DNA of 64,000 nucleotides from Enterococcus alishanensis (GCF_019218635.1 NZ_JAHUZB010000002.1:186001-250000), one strand, 5' to 3'; counted from the first letter of the stretch, positions 1 through 10,961 are shown. The notes: generated by a model from the sequence alone, not told the origin. Made by a program: numbers and translations.

Positions 1-287
1 AAGATGTCTTTGAGTTGGCACAAGCTGGTGATGATTTGGCTTTAATGGTTGTAGATAAGGTATGTTACTTTTTAGGCTTGGCTTGTGGCAATTTGGGCAA
101 CACTTTAAATCCATCTTCAATTGTCATCGGTGGTGGTGTATCAGCTGCAGGAGAATTTTTAAGAAGTCGTGTGGAAACTTATTTTGAAGAATTCACTTTT
201 CCACAAGTTCGTGAAAGTACCAAAATTAAATTAGCCGTTTTAGGTAACGAAGCTGGAGTCATTGGTGCTGCTTCGTTAGTGAAATAG
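1..287 (+). CDS. glk: ROK-family glucokinase, C-terminal fragment (5' end outside window)
   Basis: This is the last 94 codons or so of an open frame that enters from the left edge (first full codon at base 3). The visible part contains a GNLGNTLNP segment followed by IVIGGGVSAAGEFL, the C-terminal glycine-rich signature of ROK sugar kinases of the Bacilli glucokinase type. That enzyme phosphorylates glucose to glucose-6-phosphate in the cytosol. The catalytic and zinc-binding parts lie upstream and cannot be checked. The rhodanese-like gene starts 18 bases after the stop, so the two are probably co-transcribed, as is common in enterococci and streptococci. The family is fairly certain; glucose as substrate is inferred. 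Confidence 0.85.
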   Translation, partial: DVFELAQAGDDLALMVVDKVCYFLGLACGNLGNTLNPSSIVIGGGVSAAGEFLRSRVETYFEEFTFPQVRESTKIKLAVLGNEAGVIGAASLVK

Positions 288-305
288 AAGAGGAGATTTT
301 AAGAG

Positions 306-707
306 ATGTCAATTTGGTGGGTAATTAATATTGTTTTATTTTCAATTTTAGCAGTTATGCTGCTTTCAAGCTTACGAGTGCGTCTAATGACGCGTCGTTC
401 GGCAACTATTTTAACACAAGAAGAATTTCAAGAAGGGATGCGTAAAGCCCAAGTAATTGATGTAAGGGAACGTGATGAATTTAAAGCGAAACATATTTTA
501 GGTGCACGGAGTTTTCCTTATACCCAATTAAAAGAAATTTATGTATCTTTGAGAAAAGATCAACCTATTTATATTTATGATCAAAGTCGCGCTTTAAGTG
601 CTCGAACAGCTAACTTTTTACGAAAAAAAGGTTATACGAATCTGTTTATCTTAAAAGGTGGACTAGAAGAATGGACAGGTAAAATAAAAGAAAAAAAATT
701 GGATTAA
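306..707 (+). CDS. Membrane-anchored rhodanese-like protein lacking the catalytic cysteine
   Basis: The 133-residue protein has one N-terminal membrane segment (about residues 5-22) followed by a cytoplasmic rhodanese-like fold. VIDVRERDEFKAKHILGARSFPY at about 50-72 is the typical first half, and FILKGGLEEW near the end is typical of the last. The loop that normally carries the active-site cysteine reads YIYDQSRALSARTA, with aspartate (residue 92) where Cys is expected. Sulfur transfer is therefore unlikely, and a binding or scaffold role is a guess. AGAGGAG precedes the ATG. It follows glk by 18 bases and is probably co-transcribed with it. Function is unknown. Confidence 0.8.
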   Translation: MSIWWVINIVLFSILAVMLLSSLRVRLMTRRSATILTQEEFQEGMRKAQVIDVRERDEFKAKHILGARSFPYTQLKEIYVSLRKDQPIYIYDQSRALSARTANFLRKKGYTNLFILKGGLEEWTGKIKEKKLD

Positions 708-767
708 ATTTGAAGTCTGTGGAAATTATTGATTTTTCATGGGCTTTTTTGTAAAGAAGGCATTGGA

Positions 768-1118
768 ATGATAAAAATTAAAAGAATCTATCAAGAGGCT
801 GAAAAAAATGACGGATATCGAGTATTAGTAGATCGAATCTGGCCTAGAGGAATTTCTAAAGAACGGGCGCAATTAGATTTGTGGCTGAAGCAAGTGGCCC
901 CATCGACTGAGCTTAGGAAGTGGTTCAATCATGATGAAACTAAATTTTCTGAGTTTAAAACGCGCTATTTAGCTGAACTTGCTGAAGGAGAAGCAGCAAG
1001 TGCTTTGATGCAATTAAAAGAAATTGTAGCAACTCAAGATACAGTTACTTTATTGTATGGTGCCAAAGATCAAGTAGATAATCAAGCAGTTGTCTTAAAA
1101 GAAGTTCTAGAAAAATAA
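768..1118 (+). CDS. DUF488 family protein
   Basis: The 116-residue protein begins MIKIKRIYQEA and contains YRVLVDRIWPRGISKERA, the hallmark of the short DUF488 proteins (YeaO-like). It is soluble, with no signal or membrane segment. I chose the ATG at 768 because AGAAGG lies 7 bases upstream and homologues begin with this sequence; an in-frame start at 729 would add 13 residues without a binding site. The family's role is not established. The gene ends directly on a strong terminator shared with the convergent DUF3042 gene. Confidence 0.8.
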   Translation: MIKIKRIYQEAEKNDGYRVLVDRIWPRGISKERAQLDLWLKQVAPSTELRKWFNHDETKFSEFKTRYLAELAEGEAASALMQLKEIVATQDTVTLLYGAKDQVDNQAVVLKEVLEK

Positions 1119-1162
1119 GAGTGTCGGCAGGAATCGTTCTTTCTGCCGACACTCTATTTTTT
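1119..1162. terminator. Bidirectional intrinsic terminator between DUF488 and DUF3042 genes
   Basis: The arms GAGTGTCGGCAG (1119-1130) and CTGCCGACACTC (1143-1154) form a perfect 12-bp stem. TATTTTTT follows on the plus strand and TTATTTTT on the minus strand, so it can end both convergent transcripts. Confidence 0.9.
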
Positions 1163-1328
1163 AACGAGAAACCCGTTTTCTTTGTGCTTTACGTCGATTT
1201 TCTTCAATCTTCGCTTCTTTTTCTTCGATTGGATCAATGACTGTTTTTTTAACACCCATTACAAAGCCTGCAACAACTGCTGCAGTAGTTAGGGTCCCTG
1301 TTACAAAGCCTGTGAAAAATTTTCCCAT
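1161..1328 (-). CDS. DUF3042 family small protein
   Basis: This 55-codon frame translates as a short hydrophobic N-terminus (MGKFFTGFVTGTLTTAAVVAG), then VKKTVIDPIEEKEAKIEENRRKAQRKRVSR. That pattern, a single membrane-proximal helix and then an EEKEAxIEENRxxAxRKR tail, is typical of the Lactobacillales DUF3042 family. AAGGGGATG lies 6-7 bases before the ATG, and a good promoter lies at 1355-1383. The protein is probably a membrane-associated peptide with a basic, helical cytoplasmic tail; its function is unknown. Its stop codon overlaps the shared terminator. Confidence 0.85.
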   Translation of the reverse strand: MGKFFTGFVTGTLTTAAVVAGFVMGVKKTVIDPIEEKEAKIEENRRKAQRKRVSR

Positions 1329-1354
1329 AAAATCATCCCCTTTTCTATATTTCT

Positions 1355-1383
1355 ATTATGAAGGAAAAAGGAAAAAATGAAAA
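1355..1383 (-). promoter_or_regulatory. Promoter of the DUF3042 gene
   Basis: Read on the minus strand, TTTTCA (-35) is separated by exactly 17 bases from CATAAT (-10, at 1355-1360). The start codon lies about 27 bases after the -10 box. Confidence 0.65.
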
Positions 1384-1401
1384 GTTTTATGAATAAAACA
1401 C

Positions 1402-1447
1402 TTGTAAATATTTAGTAAACAAAATATAATTTGTTTACTAAATATTT
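1402..1447 (+). promoter_or_regulatory. galE promoter overlapped by an 18-bp-arm palindromic operator
   Basis: TTGTAA (1402-1407), a 17-base spacer and TATAAT (1425-1430) form a sigma-A promoter. A perfect inverted repeat sits on it: AAATATTTAGTAAACAAA (1406-1423) and its exact complement at 1430-1447, separated by 6 bases that carry most of the -10 box. One arm fills the spacer and the other covers the expected transcription start. The TTTAGTAAAC core looks like a LacI/GalR-type half-site, and galR is the last gene of this operon. Autoregulation by GalR is therefore the likely meaning, but it is inferred. Confidence 0.75.
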
Positions 1448-1470
1448 TTCTCTTAGAAAGGAGATTCCTT

Positions 1471-2463
1471 ATGTCAATTCTAGTTTTAGGTGGCGCAGGC
1501 TATATCGGTTCTCATACAGTCGACAAATTAATTCAAAAAAATTATCAAGTAGTGGTGGTGGATAATTTATTAACTGGGCACCGTGATGCAGTTCATCCTG
1601 ATGCAACATTTTATTTGGGAGATTGTCGTGATAAGAAATTTTTGGAACATGTTTTTGAAAAAGAAGCCATTGAGGGTGTTGTTCATTTTGCCGCTAGCTC
1701 CTTGGTGGGAGAGTCCGTTGAAAATCCCTTGAAGTATTTCAATAATAATGTTGGTGGGATGGAAATTTTATTAGAAGTGATGGAAGAATTTAAAGTAAAA
1801 AATATTGTTTTTTCTTCAACTGCTGCAACTTATGGAGAACCTACCGTTTCTCCAATTACAGAAGACGTACCGACAAACCCGAAAAATCCATATGGGGAAA
1901 GCAAATTAATGATGGAAAAAATGATGAAGTGGTGTGACAATGCCTATGGGATGCGTTATGTAGCCTTACGTTACTTTAATGTGGCAGGTGCAAAAGAAGA
2001 TGCTAGCATCGGTGAAGACCACACACCGGAAACACATTTAGTTCCGATTATTTTACAGGTTGCTTTAGGCCAACGAGATCATTTAACCATTTTTGGCGAT
2101 GATTATGATACGCCAGACGGGACTTGTATTCGCGACTATGTCCATGTAGAAGATTTAGCAGATGCGCATATTTTGGCTTTAAAATATTTACAAGCAGGAA
2201 ATACCAGCAATTTCTTCAATTTAGGTTCAAATAATGGCTACTCTGTAAAAGAAATGCTGGATGCTGCACGCTTAGTGACGGGCAAAGAAATTAAAGCTTT
2301 AGTAGGCCCACGTAGAGCCGGTGATCCAAGTCGTTTAGTTGCTTCTAGTGACAAAGTTAAAGAAACTTTAGATTGGAATCCAAAATATACAGATATTAAA
2401 AAAATTATTGAAACTGCTTGGAATTGGCATGTTAGTCATCCAAATGGTTATGGAGATAAATAA
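1471..2463 (+). CDS. galE: UDP-glucose 4-epimerase
   Basis: This enzyme interconverts UDP-galactose and UDP-glucose in the Leloir pathway and supplies UDP-galactose for surface polymers. The 330-residue protein starts with the NAD-binding GGAGYIGSH loop (Gly7, Gly10, Gly13) and has the short-chain dehydrogenase catalytic set: SST at 115-117 and Tyr141-x3-Lys145. LRYFNVAGA follows, as in true GalE. Length is normal. AAAGGAG precedes the ATG. It is the first gene of galE-galT-galR behind an operator-promoter. No galK or galM is visible here, so galactose phosphorylation must be encoded elsewhere. Confidence 0.97.
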   Translation: MSILVLGGAGYIGSHTVDKLIQKNYQVVVVDNLLTGHRDAVHPDATFYLGDCRDKKFLEHVFEKEAIEGVVHFAASSLVGESVENPLKYFNNNVGGMEILLEVMEEFKVKNIVFSSTAATYGEPTVSPITEDVPTNPKNPYGESKLMMEKMMKWCDNAYGMRYVALRYFNVAGAKEDASIGEDHTPETHLVPIILQVALGQRDHLTIFGDDYDTPDGTCIRDYVHVEDLADAHILALKYLQAGNTSNFFNLGSNNGYSVKEMLDAARLVTGKEIKALVGPRRAGDPSRLVASSDKVKETLDWNPKYTDIKKIIETAWNWHVSHPNGYGDK

Positions 2464-2477
2464 GCGGAGGAATAGAC

Positions 2478-4951
<2,474 letters not shown>

Positions 4952-4956
4952 TCTTT

Positions 4957-4990
4957 AAAAGCAAAGTAGTTCAGTCTGCTTTGCTTTTTT
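4957..4990 (+). terminator. Intrinsic terminator of the gal operon
   Basis: AAAAGCAAAG (4957-4966) pairs with CTTTGCTTTT (4979-4988), followed by further T residues. Confidence 0.8.
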
Positions 4991-5065
4991 GGTGAAACAC
5001 AGAGGCTATAACCAAAAACTATTTTATGTTAAACTATCGTTATCTTAAAAAAGCGAGGAAAGAAA

Positions 5066-5767
5066 ATGAAAGTTTTAGCCATGGATACATCTAACCAAGC
5101 CTTAACAGTTGCGGTAGTGGTAGATGATCAAGTCATTGCTAATTTCCAATTAAATAAAAAAACCAACCATAGTTTAACTTTGATGCCTGCTATTGAGGCA
5201 GTTATGAAAGCCAGTGATTTAGTTCCAGCTGATTTGGATCGAATCGTGGTGGCAAAGGGACCAGGGTCATATACTGGTATTAGGATTGCCGTAACAACTG
5301 CAAAAACATTGGCCAAAACGTTAGATATTGAATTGGTAGGGGTATCAAGTTTGGCTGGAATTGCAGCAAATATTCTAACGGATGAATTGATTGTACCGAT
5401 CTTTGATGCCCGTCGAAATAATGTTTACGCGGGAATTTATCAATGGCAAGACAATAAGCTGACAAATGTATTACCAGACCAACATATTCCTCTGCCTGAG
5501 TTATTAAATAAATTACAACAAAAAGCTATTTTTGTGGGGGAAGCTGAAAAGTTCTTGTCAGACATTCAAACGATGATTCCTGACGCAAAAGTTACAATAA
5601 GTCAGTTGAATTTACCTAGCGGCGCAGTCTTGGCCAAATTAGCAGAGGACTTTTTGCCGGAAAACAATATTGATGGTTTTGTTCCAGCCTATTTAAAACG
5701 TGTAGAAGCAGAAGAAAAATGGTTAGCTACCCATGAAGCAGGCAGTGACTATGTTGAAAAAGTTTAG
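5066..5767 (+). CDS. tsaB: tRNA t6A37 threonylcarbamoyltransferase complex dimerization subunit TsaB
   Basis: TsaB is the partner that activates TsaD in making N6-threonylcarbamoyladenosine at position 37 of ANN-decoding tRNAs. The 233-residue protein begins MKVLAMDTSNQALTVAVV and has the VAKGPGSYTGIRIAVTTAKTLA block diagnostic of this ASKHA-fold subunit. GCGAGGA precedes the ATG. It opens a compact group (tsaB, two acetyltransferase genes, tsaD) in which each gene overlaps the next, the usual Firmicutes arrangement. No convincing consensus promoter was seen in the 114-base gap upstream. Confidence 0.95.
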   Translation: MKVLAMDTSNQALTVAVVVDDQVIANFQLNKKTNHSLTLMPAIEAVMKASDLVPADLDRIVVAKGPGSYTGIRIAVTTAKTLAKTLDIELVGVSSLAGIAANILTDELIVPIFDARRNNVYAGIYQWQDNKLTNVLPDQHIPLPELLNKLQQKAIFVGEAEKFLSDIQTMIPDAKVTISQLNLPSGAVLAKLAEDFLPENNIDGFVPAYLKRVEAEEKWLATHEAGSDYVEKV

Positions 5768-6293
5768 CGGATTTTTAAGAAGTTTAATTTACGGACAACA
5801 GCCAAACTTTACGCCAAAAGAAGTTATCATAAACAATGAAACTTTTTTTGTGAGAACGATGAAAAATAGCGATGTATCAATGGTTATTGAATTGGAAAAA
5901 GATGTTTACGCTGGTTTTGCTCCGTGGAGTAAAAGTGCCTTTATTTCTGAAATTTATTCTCCAATGATTCATCTATATTTGTGTGTGTTCAAAGAAAGTG
6001 AGCTGGTAGCTTTTATTGGTAGTCGGGTCATGTCTGGAGACAATCATATTACAAATGTTGCAGTTAAACCAAGCTATCAAAATAAAAAGATTGGCGGCTA
6101 TTTATTGGCAGAAACAGAAAAATTTGCACGATCTTATCACTGCCAAACGATGTCATTAGAAGTGCGGGCATCAAATCATGCGGCCCAAAGACTTTATCGT
6201 CGTTTTGGTTTTGATTTGGCTCAGGTTCACGTAAATTATTATACAGAAGACCAAGAAGACGCTTTGGAAATGGTGAAAAAAATAGATGATTAA
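5751..6293 (+). CDS. GNAT acetyltransferase, RimI-like (first of two)
   Basis: This is a 180-residue GNAT protein with an N-terminal extension of about 35 residues (MLKKFSGFLRSLIYG, basic and amphipathic) before the fold. ITNVAVKPSYQNKKIGGYLL is the acetyl-CoA-binding strand-loop, and LEVRASNHAAQRLYRRFGF is the typical RimI C-terminal motif. RimI proteins acetylate the N-terminal Ala of ribosomal protein S18; whether this one does is uncertain because a second RimI-like gene follows. I preferred the ATG at 5751, which has a weak AGG upstream; 5733 is possible and would add six residues. It overlaps the tsaB 3' end. Confidence 0.85.
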   Translation: MLKKFSGFLRSLIYGQQPNFTPKEVIINNETFFVRTMKNSDVSMVIELEKDVYAGFAPWSKSAFISEIYSPMIHLYLCVFKESELVAFIGSRVMSGDNHITNVAVKPSYQNKKIGGYLLAETEKFARSYHCQTMSLEVRASNHAAQRLYRRFGFDLAQVHVNYYTEDQEDALEMVKKIDD

Positions 6294-6714
6294 GGATGAA
6301 GTACCACAAATAGTCTGGGATATTTGCCAAACTGCATACGAATACGGTAGTCCATGGCAGATCCGTGATTTCGAAAGTGACTTAGCACTTGACCACAGTC
6401 ATTATTTTTTTGCCGGCAATGATCTGTCAGAGGCATTTTTAAGTATCCACCATGTTTTAGATGAGATTGAAATTACCAATATTGCCACTAAACAAAAGGG
6501 CTTAGGCAGTGAACTATTGAAGAAACTAATTGAGTTTGCAGAGTCGCAACAAGTCAAAACTATTTTTTTAGAAGTAAGAGAGTCAAATCTTCAGGCACAA
6601 AACTTTTATTTAAAAAAAGGTTTTGAGAAAATTGGTCAGCGGAAAAATTATTATCATCAACCCACGGAAAATGCGGTATTGATGGCCTTAAAGGTAGGAA
6701 AAGAAAATGGATAG
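6286..6714 (+). CDS. rimI: Ribosomal-protein-alanine N-acetyltransferase RimI (second GNAT)
   Basis: The 142-residue GNAT-fold protein has close to the usual RimI length (~150). It carries [22 protein letters not shown] (acetyl-CoA loop) and [29 protein letters not shown], ending with the ENAVLMAL pattern seen in RimI. It starts inside the end of the preceding gene (8-base overlap) and ends inside tsaD (8-base overlap), so translation is probably coupled. With its neighbour it forms a tandem RimI-like pair. Which of the two modifies S18 cannot be told from sequence; this shorter one lacks the N-terminal extension and is the better candidate. Confidence 0.85.
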   Translation: MIKDEVPQIVWDICQTAYEYGSPWQIRDFESDLALDHSHYFFAGNDLSEAFLSIHHVLDEIEITNIATKQKGLGSELLKKLIEFAESQQVKTIFLEVRESNLQAQNFYLKKGFEKIGQRKNYYHQPTENAVLMALKVGKENG

Positions 6715-7726
6715 AGAATTAATATTAGCAATCGAAAGTAGCTGTGATGAAACCAGTGTCGCAGTAATTGAAAATGGCAATCAAATTTTATCAAATATTG
6801 TCGCATCGCAAATTAATAGCCATAAACGTTTTGGCGGAGTCGTACCAGAAGTGGCTAGTCGTCATCATGTGGAACAAATTACTCTTTGCTTAGAAGATGC
6901 ACTGACTGAAGCAAAGGTAACAGCAAAAGATCTATCAGCAGTTGCGGTAACGTATGGTCCTGGTTTGGTTGGGGCATTATTAATAGGCTTAAGTGCTGCT
7001 AAAGCTTTTGCTTGGGCGAACAATTTACCACTGATTCCAGTAAATCATATGGCGGGACATATTTATGCAGCAAAATTAGTTAAACCCTTGAATTTCCCGT
7101 TGATGGCTTTATTAGTCAGCGGTGGTCATACTGAATTGGTTTACATGGCAAAAGATGGTTCTTATGAAATTATTGGTGAAACACGAGATGATGCTGCCGG
7201 AGAAGCTTATGACAAAGTTGGACGGGTGTTGGGTTTAAGCTATCCTAGCGGTCGTGAAATCGATCAATTGGCGCATCTTGGAAAGGATACTTATCATTTT
7301 CCTCGTGCCATGTTAAAAGAAGACAATTATGATTTTAGCTTTAGCGGACTGAAAAGTGCCTTTATAAATTTAGTACATAATGCCGAACAACGAAATGAAA
7401 TATTAATTAAAGAAGACTTGGCCGCTAGTTTTCAAGCTAGTGTAATCGAAACGTTGGTGACTAAAACTTTACGGGCTTGTACCGAATATGATGTAAATCA
7501 ATTGGTTCTAGCCGGTGGCGTTGCAGCTAATCAAGGCTTAAGAGAGAAATTTAGTCAAGAAATTGCTGAATATTTTCCTGAATTAGACTTTGTTGTACCA
7601 CCTCTACGTTTGTGTGGCGATAATGCAGCCATGATTGGTGCTGCTGCTGAAATCGAAATGCAACAACAACAGTTTGCAGCTATGGACTTAAATGCTGACC
7701 CAAGTTTGGCTTTTGAACACATCTAA
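6707..7726 (+). CDS. tsaD: tRNA t6A37 threonylcarbamoyltransferase TsaD
   Basis: TsaD transfers the threonylcarbamoyl group from threonylcarbamoyl-AMP to A37 of tRNA. The 339-residue protein begins with [15 protein letters not shown] and has the metal-binding HMAGH motif (His114, His118), [12 protein letters not shown], and near the end [16 protein letters not shown], which carries the third metal ligand. Length is normal. It overlaps rimI by 8 bases and closes the operon with a strong terminator. It is expected to be essential. The partner TsaB is the first gene of the cluster; TsaC/TsaE are not in the window. Confidence 0.97.
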   Translation: MDRELILAIESSCDETSVAVIENGNQILSNIVASQINSHKRFGGVVPEVASRHHVEQITLCLEDALTEAKVTAKDLSAVAVTYGPGLVGALLIGLSAAKAFAWANNLPLIPVNHMAGHIYAAKLVKPLNFPLMALLVSGGHTELVYMAKDGSYEIIGETRDDAAGEAYDKVGRVLGLSYPSGREIDQLAHLGKDTYHFPRAMLKEDNYDFSFSGLKSAFINLVHNAEQRNEILIKEDLAASFQASVIETLVTKTLRACTEYDVNQLVLAGGVAANQGLREKFSQEIAEYFPELDFVVPPLRLCGDNAAMIGAAAEIEMQQQQFAAMDLNADPSLAFEHI

Positions 7727-7729
7727 TTT

Positions 7730-7765
7730 AAGAATCGTCGAAAAATATTCGACGATTCTTTATTT
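7730..7765 (+). terminator. Terminator after tsaD
   Basis: AAGAATCGTCGAA (7730-7742) pairs perfectly with TTCGACGATTCTT (7748-7760) around a 5-base loop; TATTTT follows. Confidence 0.85.
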
Positions 7766-7768
7766 TGC

Positions 7769-7797
7769 TTGAAATTTGCAAAAACATCAGGTAAAAT
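7769..7797 (+). promoter_or_regulatory. argF promoter
   Basis: TTGAAA (7769-7774), a 17-base spacer and TAAAAT (7792-7797). The expected start near 7804 puts the candidate ARG box in the untranslated leader. Confidence 0.7.
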
Positions 7798-7817
7798 GAA
7801 TAAAAATAAATTTTAAA

Positions 7818-7840
7818 TGAATATTTTGATTAAATATTCA
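7818..7840 (+). promoter_or_regulatory. Candidate ArgR (ARG box) operator before argF
   Basis: TGAATATTT (7818-7826) and AAATATTCA (7832-7840) form an inverted repeat. Within it, TGATTAAATATTCA (7827-7840) fits the ArgR pattern TGnATwwwwATnCA with one mismatch. It lies between the promoter and the ribosome binding site. An argR gene is in the same window. Binding is inferred. Confidence 0.5.
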
Positions 7841-7854
7841 CGCGGAGGTAGTTT

Positions 7855-8868
7855 ATGTATTCAATATTTCAAGGGAAAAGTTTCTTAAAAGAATTGGATT
7901 TTAACCAGGCAGAGCTGAATAATTTGATAGATTTCGCAGCTCATTTAAAGCACTTGAAACAACAAAATATCCAACACCATTATTTAGCAGGAAAAAATAT
8001 TGCTTTACTATTTGAAAAAACGTCCACTAGAACCCGCGCGGCTTTCACTACAGCAGCGATTGATTTAGGTGCGCATCCAGAGTTTTTAGGAAAAAATGAT
8101 ATTCAATTAGGAAAAAAAGAATCGGTTGCCGATACAGCAAAGGTTTTAGGCAGTATGTTTGATGGGATTGAATTCCGAGGCTTTTCACAAGCAGTTGTGG
8201 AAGATTTAGCTAAGTATTCAGGGGTACCGGTATGGAATGGTTTAACAGATGATTGGCATCCTACTCAAATGTTAGCCGATTTTTTAACCATTAAAGAACA
8301 ATTTGGAACTTTAGAGAATCTTACTTTGGCTTATGTTGGAGATGGTAGAAATAATGTTGCTAATTCTTTATTAATTACCGGAGCAATTTTAGGTGTAAAT
8401 ATTCATATCGTCACACCTGAAAGTTTATATCCGAAAGAGGAATTAATTGCTTTAGCAGAAAAAACGGCAGCTCAATCCGGTGCAAAAATTCTGATTACAG
8501 CAGATATTGATGAAGGTGTTTCAGGAGCAGATGTGATTTATACTGATGTGTGGGTATCTATGGGTGAAGAAGACAATTATCAAGAACGGATTGATTTGTT
8601 ATTGCCTTATCAGGTGAACCAAACATTGATGAATAAAACGAAAAATAATAAAACTATCTTCTTACATTGCTTACCAGCTTTTCATGATTTAAATACGGAA
8701 GTAGCTTTAGAAATCAAAGAAAAATATGGCTTGAGCGAAATGGAAGTCACTGATGAAGTCTTTAATGCGCCATATGCTCATCAATTTGAACAAGCAGAGA
8801 ATCGAATGCATACGATTAAAGCGGTGATGGCTGCAACTTTAGGAAATTTATTTATTCCGAAAGCATAA
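7855..8868 (+). CDS. argF: Ornithine carbamoyltransferase
   Basis: This enzyme converts ornithine and carbamoyl phosphate to citrulline, or runs in reverse in the arginine deiminase pathway. The 337-residue protein has the carbamoyl-phosphate loop STRTR (57-61), the [14 protein letters not shown] block, and the ornithine-binding [10 protein letters not shown] signature with the usual [25 protein letters not shown]-terminus. That C-terminus resembles the catabolic ArcB/ArgF forms of Lactobacillales. GCGGAGG precedes the ATG. It stands alone here, without arcA, arcC or anabolic arg genes. Anabolic versus catabolic use is undecided; a putrescine carbamoyltransferase is less likely given the intact HCLP motif. 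Confidence 0.9.
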   Translation: MYSIFQGKSFLKELDFNQAELNNLIDFAAHLKHLKQQNIQHHYLAGKNIALLFEKTSTRTRAAFTTAAIDLGAHPEFLGKNDIQLGKKESVADTAKVLGSMFDGIEFRGFSQAVVEDLAKYSGVPVWNGLTDDWHPTQMLADFLTIKEQFGTLENLTLAYVGDGRNNVANSLLITGAILGVNIHIVTPESLYPKEELIALAEKTAAQSGAKILITADIDEGVSGADVIYTDVWVSMGEEDNYQERIDLLLPYQVNQTLMNKTKNNKTIFLHCLPAFHDLNTEVALEIKEKYGLSEMEVTDEVFNAPYAHQFEQAENRMHTIKAVMAATLGNLFIPKA

Positions 8869-9117
8869 TTGACTAGCCAGATGGAAAAATATTTGATAAG
8901 ATGAGTTCAAATATTTATTTCATCGTAGAAAAAGAATTGTTTATCGGAAATTTTTAGCGAGTCTGGGTTAGTGAAAGCCAGATAAATGGAAGGTAAAGAT
9001 CGCACTTTTGAGATGAAACGGCAGCTACCGTTATAGAAAAGTAGGTCGTTTTACGACAATAAGAGTGGTACCGCGGGAATTCTCGTCTCTGATGTTTTTA
9101 CATCAGGGACTTTTTTT
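8869..9117 (+). promoter_or_regulatory. T-box leader (tRNA-Arg sensing) upstream of argS
   Basis: The T-box core AGAGTGGTACCGCGG sits at 9062-9076, followed by a terminator (GTCTCTGATGT 9085-9095 with ACATCAGGGAC 9100-9110, then seven T). Stem I closes between TTTCATC (8918-8924) and GATGAAA (9012-9018). CGC at 9001-9003, just inside the 3' side of stem I and followed by A, is the likely arginine specifier codon. TTGACT at 8869 right after the argF stop could be the -35 box. Uncharged tRNA-Arg would stabilise the antiterminator and allow argS expression. The class is clear; the exact specifier is inferred. Confidence 0.9.
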
Positions 9118-9139
9118 GCGTTTAAGGGAGGAAACAGGA

Positions 9140-10831
9140 ATGAATAATAAAGAAATCGTAGCAAAAGCATTACAAGCAGCAATTGGTGATGAATTATCTT
9201 ATGATCAAATCGTTAATTTTTTAGAAAAACCGAAATCAGCCGACCATGGAGATGTAGCATTTCCAACTTTTGCCTTAGCTAAAATTTTTAGAAAAGCGCC
9301 ACAACAAATTGCAGCAGACATCGCTGAGAAAATTGATTCAACTGATTTTGAAAAAATTGAAGTTGTCGGACCTTATTTAAACTTCTTTATGAACAAAACA
9401 GTTATTAGTCAAGCCGTTTTAAAAGAAGTAGTTGCTAACGGGAATCATTTTGGTGACAGCAATATTGGTAATGAAAACAATGTCACGATTGATATGTCTT
9501 CGCCAAATATTGCCAAACCAATTTCGATGGGCCATCTACGTTCAACAGTTATCGGGAATTCAATTAGTTTGATTTTAGCAAAAATTGGTTATCAACCAGT
9601 AAAAATCAATCATTTAGGAGATTGGGGAACTCAATTCGGTAAATTAATTGTTGCCTATAAAAAATGGGGATCTGCTGAAGCCGTTAAGGCTGCGCCAATT
9701 ACCGAGTTATTGCGTTTGTATGTTGAGTTTCATGAAAGAGCTGAGACAGAACCGGTATTAAATGACGAAGCACGAGCTTGGTTTAAAAAACTAGAAGAAG
9801 ATGATGCAGAAGCCTTAGAGTTATGGCAATGGTTTAGAGATGAATCATTAAAAGAGTTTAATAATATTTATGATATGTTAGGTATTACCTTTGATTCTTT
9901 CAACGGTGAAGCTTTTTATAATGACAAAATGGCTGAAGTAGTAACTATGTTGGAAGAAAAACATTTATTGAAAGAAGATCAAGGGGCAGAAATTGTTGAT
10001 CTTGAAGCATATAATTTAAATCCAGCTTTGATTAAAAAATCTGATGGTGCAACTTTGTATATCACTCGCGACTTAGCAGCAGCGATTTATCGCAAACGGA
10101 CTTACAACTTTGAAAAATCTTTATACGTCGTTGGAAACGAACAAACCGTTCACTTTAAGCAATTAAAAGCAGTTTTAAAAGAAATGGGCTTTGATTGGTC
10201 TGATAATATGGAACATATAAAATTTGGTCTAATTACTAAGGATGGTAAAAAATTATCTACTCGTAAAGGGAAGATTGTTTTACTGGAAGAAGTTTTGAAT
10301 GAAGCAAAAGACTCGGCGTTACAACAAATTGTTGAAAAAAATCCTGATCTGCCAAATAAAGAAGAAGTAGCTCATCAAGTCGGTGTTGGAGCTGTAATTT
10401 TCCATGATTTGAAAAATGATCGCTTAAATAATTTTGATTTTGACTTAAAAGAGGTCGTTCGTTTTGAAGGGGAAACAGGGCCATATGTACAATATACACA
10501 CGCGCGGGCAATGACAATTTTAGAAAAAGCCAACTTTAAGCCAGATGCGAAAGTGAGTTATCAATTAAATGACGCTGATAGCTGGGAAATCATCAAACTA
10601 TTACAAACTTACCCAGAAACAGTCACTCAAGCTGCGGATCAGTATGAGCCATCAGTTATTGCAAAACATGCGATTAAATTGGCGCAAGCCTTTAATAAAT
10701 ATTATGCCCATACAAAAGTATTGGTAGAAGATCAAGGAAAAGAAGCACGTCTTGCTTTAGTTTATGCGGTAACAGTAATCTTGAAAGAAGATTTAAGATT
10801 GCTAGGCGTAGAAGCGCCTAACAAAATGTAA
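9140..10831 (+). CDS. argS: Arginyl-tRNA synthetase
   Basis: ArgS charges tRNA-Arg with arginine. It is a class I synthetase: the N-terminal additional domain spans about residues 1-110, then the HIGH-equivalent motif appears as [14 protein letters not shown] (124-136), and KKLSTRKG stands for KMSKS at about 374-381. The helical anticodon-binding domain ends at residue 563. I chose the ATG at 9140, preceded by GGGAGGAAA, rather than an in-frame GTG inside the T-box. The resulting length equals that usual for enterococcal ArgS. It is controlled by the T-box directly upstream and ends in a terminator. Confidence 0.97.
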   Translation: MNNKEIVAKALQAAIGDELSYDQIVNFLEKPKSADHGDVAFPTFALAKIFRKAPQQIAADIAEKIDSTDFEKIEVVGPYLNFFMNKTVISQAVLKEVVANGNHFGDSNIGNENNVTIDMSSPNIAKPISMGHLRSTVIGNSISLILAKIGYQPVKINHLGDWGTQFGKLIVAYKKWGSAEAVKAAPITELLRLYVEFHERAETEPVLNDEARAWFKKLEEDDAEALELWQWFRDESLKEFNNIYDMLGITFDSFNGEAFYNDKMAEVVTMLEEKHLLKEDQGAEIVDLEAYNLNPALIKKSDGATLYITRDLAAAIYRKRTYNFEKSLYVVGNEQTVHFKQLKAVLKEMGFDWSDNMEHIKFGLITKDGKKLSTRKGKIVLLEEVLNEAKDSALQQIVEKNPDLPNKEEVAHQVGVGAVIFHDLKNDRLNNFDFDLKEVVRFEGETGPYVQYTHARAMTILEKANFKPDAKVSYQLNDADSWEIIKLLQTYPETVTQAADQYEPSVIAKHAIKLAQAFNKYYAHTKVLVEDQGKEARLALVYAVTVILKEDLRLLGVEAPNKM

Positions 10832-10837
10832 TTTTTT

Positions 10838-10867
10838 AACGGAGATTAGTGTCTCCGTTTTTTTTTC
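10838..10867 (+). terminator. Terminator after argS
   Basis: AACGGAGA (10838-10845) and TCTCCGTT (10852-10859) form the stem, with a run of about 9 T. Confidence 0.9.
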
Positions 10868-10907
10868 CCGCAAATTTTCATATAACTGTCAAGACACCTA
10901 ATGGTTG

Positions 10908-10916
10908 TGTTATAAT
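10908..10916 (+). promoter_or_regulatory. Extended -10 promoter before the BMP lipoprotein gene
   Basis: TGT-TATAAT gives an extended -10 element; the best -35 match upstream (TGTCAA, 10887-10892) is poor and 18 bases away. Confidence 0.55.
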
Positions 10917-10961
10917 TAACAGGCAATTATCAAAATATTTTGAATGAAAAGAGGGAAAAGA

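Noticed and set aside
1406-1447. galE palindrome read as an intrinsic terminator
   Set aside because: The stem is almost purely A/T, lacks a G/C-rich base and overlaps a well-formed promoter, so an operator is the better reading.
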